Origin: Zygnema cylindricum | Taxonomy: Eukaryota > Streptophyta > Zygnematophyceae > Zygnematales > Zygnemataceae | Length of the DNA: 64,000 nucleotides | Reading direction: 5' to 3' | NCBI GenBank assembly: GCA_037447655.1 | Contig: JBBHKE010000473.1 | Coordinates: forward strand, 136,738 to 200,737 | Shown here: positions 57,457 to 64,000 of the stretch, in pieces | How positions within the stretch are numbered: position 1 is the stretch's first letter | Layout of the letters: the number at the start of each line of letters is the position of its first letter | Notes under the pieces: generated by a model | Database searches by the model: none | What the model saw: the letters and a program-made list of their open reading frames with translations, nothing else | What the model was told of the DNA's origin: nothing | Translations under genes and position numbers: made by a program

Positions 57457-57628
57457 GGTTTCAGACGAACATTTGTTTCCACTATATGTCATTTGGTAAT
57501 GCCAATTAGTATCGCCGACATTTAACAAACACCACCGAAATTTCACGTTGACCAAAAATGTTGCCCAGAGGTATACCGGTATGTTTCTAAGAGGCTCTTT
57601 TGACCGCTGGGGCTTAAATCGGAAAAAC
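57457..57628 (+). repeat. Direct repeat flanking the Pro-rich gene, right copy
   Basis: Sister of 54644-54820. Similarity stops at GGCTTAAATCGGAAA. It lies 190 bp after the stop codon of the Pro-rich gene. Confidence 0.85.
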
Positions 57629-58380
57629 TTTCATGTCGATGTATGGTATCATATACGATACAATGAAGAACATGAGCCCCATGATCGCAAAAACTCCATG
57701 TTAAGCACTGCTAGTAGAAAGTGCTTCTTTCATTCTACTTGTTTATTGAACTAGAAGAAAATCAAATAAAAAATATAAGGAGTCAAATTCTCCTCTCTAA
57801 TGTAACATTCTAATAAAAAGAGCCCATGTGGTGGAAAATTCTCAGTCCGTATAAAATCTCCACTAAAAGAATCTCCATGTGGTGTGTGGACAACTTAATA
57901 CTGGTCCAAACTTTTGATTCATAAGTATAAACCCTAAAAGCTTTTCATCATAGCCTCTTGTTCAGGATTGGTTAAAACTAATGATCCTTTTTGGTTTCAA
58001 AATAACATCCTCAGAGAGGAATGACTTCACCAAGTTAAGAGAGAGGGAGCCCTGTCGGAAATGAAAAAAAAATCCTCGTTTTATCCATCCACTTCTGGTG
58101 ATGTACACATTCTCCGACCACAAAATAGGGACACTGAAAACCAAAAAAACACTAAACTACTCTTTATCTTAAAGATAATCAAATAATGAAAGCATATTTC
58201 AAACGTTACGTGATCAAAAATTAAAGTGACGAGGGGGAAACTTAAGCCTTTCACTCACCACCTTGAAGCAACTTTATCCACAAACCTGTACAAAATGGAA
58301 AACACTCTAACAAACACGAACAACTTAACGGACCAATAAATTTGCTGTAGAAGCCGGGAATAGAGGCTGGATTGTTATAG
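57629..58380. other. Spacer between convergent genes
   Basis: No gene seen. The part next to 58381 is probably the 3' UTR of the carrier gene on the minus strand. Confidence 0.45.
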
Positions 58381-61229
58381 TTACTGAGTTTTCAGTTCCG
58401 CCTTCAAAAATTCGTAGACAAAATAGCTGAGAGCGGCAGAAGGCAAAACCTGCAAGGTTCAAAAATTACAGGGGAAGAATATAAGGTACACAGAAATTAC
58501 TGAATAAGGGGGTACATTTCTACACCCTAACTAATTAATTCTTCCCCAACAATCACTAAACCATGTAGATTAAAATCAAGAAGATAGTGAAAAGAAGTCA
58601 AAATTTCCGCGTCTTCTTGTAATGGATGACAGTTTAGATGTGTATCTTAGTCAGTGGCAACCTTCACTTCATTGTGAATTTAAGGTGATGAAAAAATTGT
58701 GACATCCAACGCAACATTTGAGAAACAATGCAATTAATTCGGCATTTTCAGGCCAGAGAGGAAACAGCAAAAGTCAGCATATGTTGCCAGTCCTGTTTAT
58801 TTCCTTTACATGCAAAACTTCCTCTACTGAAAACCCTTAGTGAGTCAGGCAACATACCTGCAAAATACTTGGAAGTATGCCAGCGTAAAGTGCTCCTGGT
58901 CCACCCTTTTGCACAATAGCAGACAGTGTTGCTGCGACTCCTAATCTATGGGCCCCTCCTTGCAACTGTAAATGTCGTCTCAAGACTTCAAATGGATAAG
59001 TTGCAACCTCAGCAGCAGCCCCTGCAATTGCTCCATACAAAAGTGTCCGTGTTGGGCCAAGCTCCATTTGTAATCGCCCACTCTGCGAACCTCTCTTGCT
59101 TGCTTCTGTATCACTTTCCCCACCAACTTGACGTTGTAGAAGTAAAGTCTGCCCTTTAGGTGATTTCAAATAGCTTGAACGTAACAAATCATAAGTACCA
59201 TAGAAGACAGCCCCTCCAGGTGCCATGGATGTAACTGCTGGCAATATGCCTCGGTATAGAGCTCCAAAGCCTTCTGTACGGATGAGGTTTGAGCAGCAAG
59301 TGATCATACTGGAGCAGGCAAAACCACCAGAAGCGACCATACGAGTTCGTAGCTGCACCAGAAACATCCTGAAGATAAGTTAAATAATCCTTGAAAAAAA
59401 CGAACCAGTGGAAGCATAAAATTTCCATGAAGACGTCAATACTGCACCCTTTAAAGAAATCCGATCTTAACGAGATGCATTTCTCTGCTTTATTACTATC
59501 AGACATTGCCATGCGACAGCAGCGGCTCTGTCAGTATAGCAGGACACACTAAATGAAGGGAAATACCGGGACTAATCTGCCATGATTAGACTCTGTCTGG
59601 ACTAGATCCAGTTGAAAGCTGTCATGGAACTGCTTAGCTTGCACTTACCAGCTGCACTAAAGATTGATATAAACGAACTTGTTAACAGAACGTTGGGCTC
59701 ACAATCACTCAGCGAACATAATACCATGAGTCTGTAAGGAAGAAACCTTTACACAGTCTTTCTGAAGCTTCGACATTTCAATAGTCTAAAACATTAACAC
59801 ATTTTCTTTCTCAACAGAAACGAAAGCATTTTTCACTTCTTTTTGCACCTAATGTGTGAAGCTTCAGTGCCTTACTTTTAATCAACTTTATAGAAAAACC
59901 TCTTGCCAAACCTTGATATCCACCTGCATATAGGGCACAACGTAGAAGTCTATGTGTTTAAGTAAACCTGCTCAAAATATGCTCGACAACTGATCTTCTG
60001 ACACAAAAAAGTTTGAAAGAAATGTGCCATAGAAAAAACAGATTCAAGGATCTCTAGGGACAAAACCTTTAAGAAGGCTGCTTATCATACAATCCTCCTA
60101 AATGTGCACGGAAATCATATGTCACAGTGAGCAAAACAACAACCAATAACTCCAGCCTACTCACCGTATCTAATGGATAACAAAGTATAGTTGCTGTTAC
60201 ACCAGCCGCTGCTCCTGAAGCTAAGCGCTCCATGTTGCTTATTTCTGACTTTCCATTCAGTTGCAAGAAGAACTTGCGATATGTATCAAATGCAAAATAA
60301 TTTAAGGACTTGAATGGCGCAGTTCGAATTAAATTGATTGCATTTCCTTGCCAGAAGCCTGAAAGGCCTTCTGTTTGCAGAATACGCTGCAGCGTCACTA
60401 CTAAACCGGTCTTTGTTTCCCGAACCATGTATTCAAGTTTTAATCGTTCCAAAGGCGCAACTGCTGTCCTGCGCCTCGACCACCAAAAGAAGTTAAGCTT
60501 CCATTTGCAGAAAAAAAAATCTCCTAAATCTGCAATGATTATCCTTGTTGATGCGGAGCATACTCATCCAATGACAGTCATGTATAGTCATTTTCCAAAG
60601 TTATGTTAAACATATGAATCACCGAAATTAAACCTGATCTGTAAGCGACACAAACATGTTACATTGACCTTGCGTTGCTAAATATTGAGGGAAGAGAGCC
60701 CACGTTAATTGTAGTGGCTAAAGCCCAGCTACTGAAGCACTAGCCCATTTTAAAGGTAAAGAAGGACGAAAGAAACAAACATCCTGAACGAGTCATTACG
60801 AATATGAACGTTCTCCAAATATGTGGTGTAAACTGACCTTGAAACCATGGCTGCAAGGACTCCAGAAAGAAGGTGTTTCCCTGTATTGATTGCTCTGTGC
60901 GATAAATGAACTTGTGATTTCCTGGCTATCTTCTGATCCCTCTGTTTTTTCATTTTACTCGACTGTTTCTCAGCATCAGCCACACATTGCCCCAACCTTT
61001 CCTGCAAGCGATTGCTTTCTTTCTGAAAAAAAATTCCAGTGCGAAAAAGGCCATTGGGCTGACTAGTAAAGAAATCGTTTGTAAAAAGTGAAACGAGAGA
61101 GGCAACAGCAACCATGGGATTTTCCCTTGGCGGTTTAAGAGAAAGGCTGACTTTACAAGGCCAATTTTTAGGCGTTTTTGTTGGTAGGGAATCTGGTGCC
61201 AGAATTGCTCCCATTGTTGAACCCTCCAT
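58381..61229 (-). CDS. BTL3: Mitochondrial carrier family protein, BTL3-like, 4 exons
   Basis: Minus-strand exons 61229-60838, 60468-60165, 59352-58858 and 58449-58381 join in phase to 419 codons plus TAA. The first 120 residues are N-terminal extension, then three carrier repeats. The signature motifs are PLERLK (repeat 1), PLDTLR (repeat 2, across an exon junction) and PFEVLR (repeat 3). GFWQGNAINLIRTAPFKSLN, then YFAFDTYRKFF, and GPTRTLLYGAIAGAAAEVAT, YPFEVLRRHLQLQ, LYAGILPSILQVLPSAALSY match the plant probable adenine nucleotide transporter BTL3/brittle-1-like group. Such carriers exchange nucleotides across the inner mitochondrial or plastid membrane; the exact substrate and organelle are not shown by sequence. 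An alternative acceptor (ATCTTCAG) lies 19 bp upstream of exon 3 but would break the frame. Homology is strong; the symbol is by best recollection. Confidence 0.92.
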
Positions 61230-61729
61230 TAAAAAGAGGATCCAAACTAGGATTTATATGAAAGCCACAAAGGAGTTACTGACATACTTTCATCGTTTCT
61301 AATTCTAGTTAATGGAGAGATAAAAATGGCGTTATAGAAACCTTATTAACATAATCCATTTTCAGTCATAGAAACTAAAGCGGAATAAACATGCTTTACT
61401 GCACTGAAATACATCAAGTTCAATGCAATTAACTAAGAACAGTCAAGACTGTAATTCAAAACGCTGATCAATAAACATAACATCAGACAAATTAAAGTAA
61501 CTCGCAAATAGTAAACATGGCGACTACAGCAAACAAGAAAACACTTAAGTCAAGAAAAGCGTAGCCACTTCAAATAAAGAAAAAATACTTCGATAAAGTT
61601 CAGGAAAGGTCTTGACAGACTGCTGAGATCCAATCTTGTCGGAAAATATCACAGAAGTTAGATATTGTGTTCACAGAGATGTAAAAGGAAAGTGTTTAGA
61701 AAGAATCTTAGCAACAATCCTTCAGATAC

Positions 61730-62261
61730 TACACCGCGAATCGTTATTAGTGTCAAAGTCACTAATTTGGGTTCTTAAAATTTTGACTTTTTTTCCAAAT
61801 AGGATACATGATTTTAATTTTTCCTTCACGTTAATTAAGGTACCGTACAAAATAGCGAGTACAATAAAATATAAATAATGTGGTGTACGGTTGATGTCAG
61901 ACCGTACATAAATGTACCTTTTCAAGTGAAATTTTACAAAAAATGAATTAAATCAGACGCGCACGCATAGGAGCGTGCGCTAAAATAAATGGGATTAGTC
62001 TGACACGTAAATTAGTACAGCATATACGGATATTTTAAATTCGCGACGGCGTACGATTTCTAATATTTTGTACGATTACCTATAATAATGTATATAATCG
62101 TACGGCAAATATTCCATATTTGCTATTCCCAAATTAGCATAAACGCCGAAATTATAATACACCTTTTTTTTGAAAAATTTCAAATTCTTAATTAGCATCA
62201 ATTACGGTAATTTTTATTCAACACTATTTAAACATCGACACTAATAACGATTCGCGGTGTA
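61730..62261. mobile_element. TA MITE (532 bp), best preserved copy
   Basis: Both ends intact: TACACCGCGAATCGTTATTA, GTGTCAAAG and the inverted counterpart, bounded by TA. It is inverted relative to 28161-28693, with close agreement throughout. Located about 500 bp upstream of the BTL3-like gene start. Confidence 0.92.
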
Positions 62262-63000
62262 CTGTGGTAAACTTTATGTAAAGCGACGCCTTCGACAATA
62301 TTTTTTAGACAAAAAATAACTTCCAGCGGTCGCTACAACAATGCAGAGTCCAAAGGAAATGCAATCACGCAGCTGGTGAAGACTGACGGTCGTCCAATTT
62401 TTTGAGGCCGTCAATTGACGGCAGGGTCATGTGACTTGGTTTCTCCTAGCCAATCTGTTGAATACCAAGTAGAAATTATATTTGTGATGATACTTAGGGC
62501 TTGTTCACATTAATAAATGGAAATGTCAGCTCCAAAAAGGTAATTGGTCCCATGGGGCACATAAAGTAATTTACATTTTTCTTCCAAGTGAAACTACAAC
62601 GCCCATCGTTATTTGCGTTAAGGATTTAATAGCGCTGATTCAAAAAATAAAATTAGTAATACTATTTTAGTGCAATGGAGCGTGGCAAATTGTGGTCGAC
62701 GTTCTTAACTAATGTTGTTAACACTATTTTGTGATTTTTGCCAAAAAAAAATGTGATTGATTTAGTGTTGCATATGGGCAGTGTACTTGGAAGCATTACC
62801 GTACTGGTAAAAAGGTGTTTCAATTTTAGCGTATAGAAGGTCCATTTTGCCGATTCCCATGTCAAAATGGACGCTTCCAATCGCTCACCAACTGTTGAAA
62901 TAGTAATACCACCCTGCCGGTCACTCAGCCGTTATCGTACAATCATCCAAGGTCATTCGGTCGTCATCACTTCCCATCGTTATTAGCATAAGGGGATTTA
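62262..63000. other. Spacer, no gene seen
   Basis: Fragments such as TACAACGCCCATCGTTATT at 62598 and CCCATCGTTATTAGCATAAG at 62974 resemble decayed MITE ends. Nothing coding recognised. Confidence 0.4.
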
Positions 63001-63737
63001 GGGTGGCGTTCCATCAGTCGTTTTTGTAATTGTACAGCCAACTCTACGGGCCGGGTTAATTGAGGGTGGACTTCCATTACGCGTCTCAGTAATTGTACGG
63101 GGAATTTTACTGAAGGGTGTGCCTTCCATGAGGTCGCGTTAGTAAACCACTTTTTTTTCCGTGGCTCATTCTGATTGGTAACACGTTCGATGCTTAAAAT
63201 CTTGAAAGAATATTATAATTCAAAGTCTGAACGCAATATTTGTACGAGCGGGAGATAATATCTGTATCTGCAGAGGTAATTAATGACTCGTACAGAGGGG
63301 CATTAAATGTACTACCCAAAATTTCAAAACGCAACGACAAAAAGGTGGCGGCAAACTTTGATGGTGGGAGCGTGACGAGATAATTTTGGCAGATTCGCAA
63401 CCACTCTGGCGGAAGGCACATGGCCCTTGCGACGTGAGCACACACGCGCGCGCTCATCGTGGATTATTTTCACCTTTTCCACGCGGCCTAATTTTACACG
63501 TTCAGTCTTCGAGAATTGTCCTCCCAGTGCACGACCTTAACAAATTGTAGGGTTAGTGACGTGGTGTCTCGGATAAAAAGTGTAATAGCATCCGACGGTC
63601 CGAATTTACGCCTACAACCTTGGACATTTTTATGTAATGATGTTTTACTTGAAAAAAAAAAAAACCTGTACGGACCAGTACGAAATGGTATGGCCGTCAG
63701 TAAAAAGCCCTACTTTTTTGCTAATGGAAGGCCACCC
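63001..63737. mobile_element. PIF-like non-autonomous element (737 bp)
   Basis: Ends GGGTGGCGTTCCATCAG and CTAATGGAAGGCCACCC are inverted repeats, with flanks TTA and TGA (one mismatch from a TWA duplication). Two more end-like copies lie inside at about 63063 (GGGTGGACTTCCATTACGCG) and 63116 (GGGTGTGCCTTCCATGAGG), so the left terminus appears triplicated. Confidence 0.7.
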
Positions 63738-64000
63738 TGAGTCGATGTTCCATCACGAAGAGTCTGTAAACCACGTGTTCCCAATTGACTAGCGCCACCC
63801 AATCTACGATCTGATTTTGAATATCCTTAAGATTTTTAGCACCGACAAACTTAACTTCAAATCTTCACTTGCGTACCATGTACCTGCGTATGAAGTCATC
63901 ATACCATAGTTCAAAAGTAGGTGAAAGTAGGCCTATTGTATGCAAAACATACAATATGACCTTAAGACCCACATTGTATTTAGACTTATTCGGACCAATT

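Noticed and set aside
59340-59395. Alternative acceptor TCTTCAG upstream of BTL3 exon 3
   Set aside because: It would add 19 bp and break the carrier frame; the GGTGCAG acceptor at 59353 restores PLDTLR.

Overview
This is a eukaryotic nuclear window, very probably from a land plant or close streptophyte relative. It is AT-rich, its genes are split by GT-AG introns, and its proteins match plant families: a BPM-type MATH-BTB protein, a BTL3-like mitochondrial carrier, plant-style dymeclin, a DUF212 acid-phosphatase-like protein and a proline-rich secreted protein. The active pogo/Tc5-like (DDE_1) transposon lineage would be unusual in flowering plants, so I lean towards a non-seed lineage. The sequence does not settle the species. 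One ten-base N gap lies at 40840-40849.

Layout. 1-481 holds the last two exons of a DUF212 gene on +. 2926-15486 is one 12.6 kb TA-flanked Tc1/mariner-like transposon. It carries a spliced but decayed DDE transposase, two accessory ORFs, GCGACGAC/GTCGTCGC palindromes, a GA-rich tandem array, and two later insertions. 15930-18400 is a 5-exon plant gene with a single-strand-annealing-like C-terminus. 19396-21493 is a three-level nest: hAT-like element, hAT-like element, TA MITE. 23582-26403 (-) is a 4-exon BPM gene. 28161-39278 has no convincing host gene; it is filled with MITEs, PIF-like elements, a 1.1 kb dispersed repeat and clustered copies of an undescribed GGCCCCATGT-ended family. 39703-44260 is a segmental duplication of the region upstream of DYM, split by a PIF/Harbinger pseudogene. 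44362-53283 (+) is a complete 17-exon dymeclin gene. 55073-57269 (+) is a 2-exon secreted Cys-rich/Pro-rich protein gene flanked by direct repeats. 58381-61229 (-) is a 4-exon BTL3-like carrier gene. 61730-63737 contains a full MITE and a PIF-like element.

The host genes look functionally unrelated: Golgi trafficking, cullin-3 substrate adaptor, mitochondrial or plastid nucleotide transport, cell wall, possible DNA recombination. I reconstructed every host-gene exon chain by hand, and all join in frame. The most informative signal is the transposon biology. A large element and its about 533 bp deletion derivatives sit together with identical ends. Nested copies and minisatellite targets give internal empty sites that fix the target-site duplications as TA, TAA or 8 bp. 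Two host genes show tandem duplication of intron-exon junctions that could create alternative splice sites.
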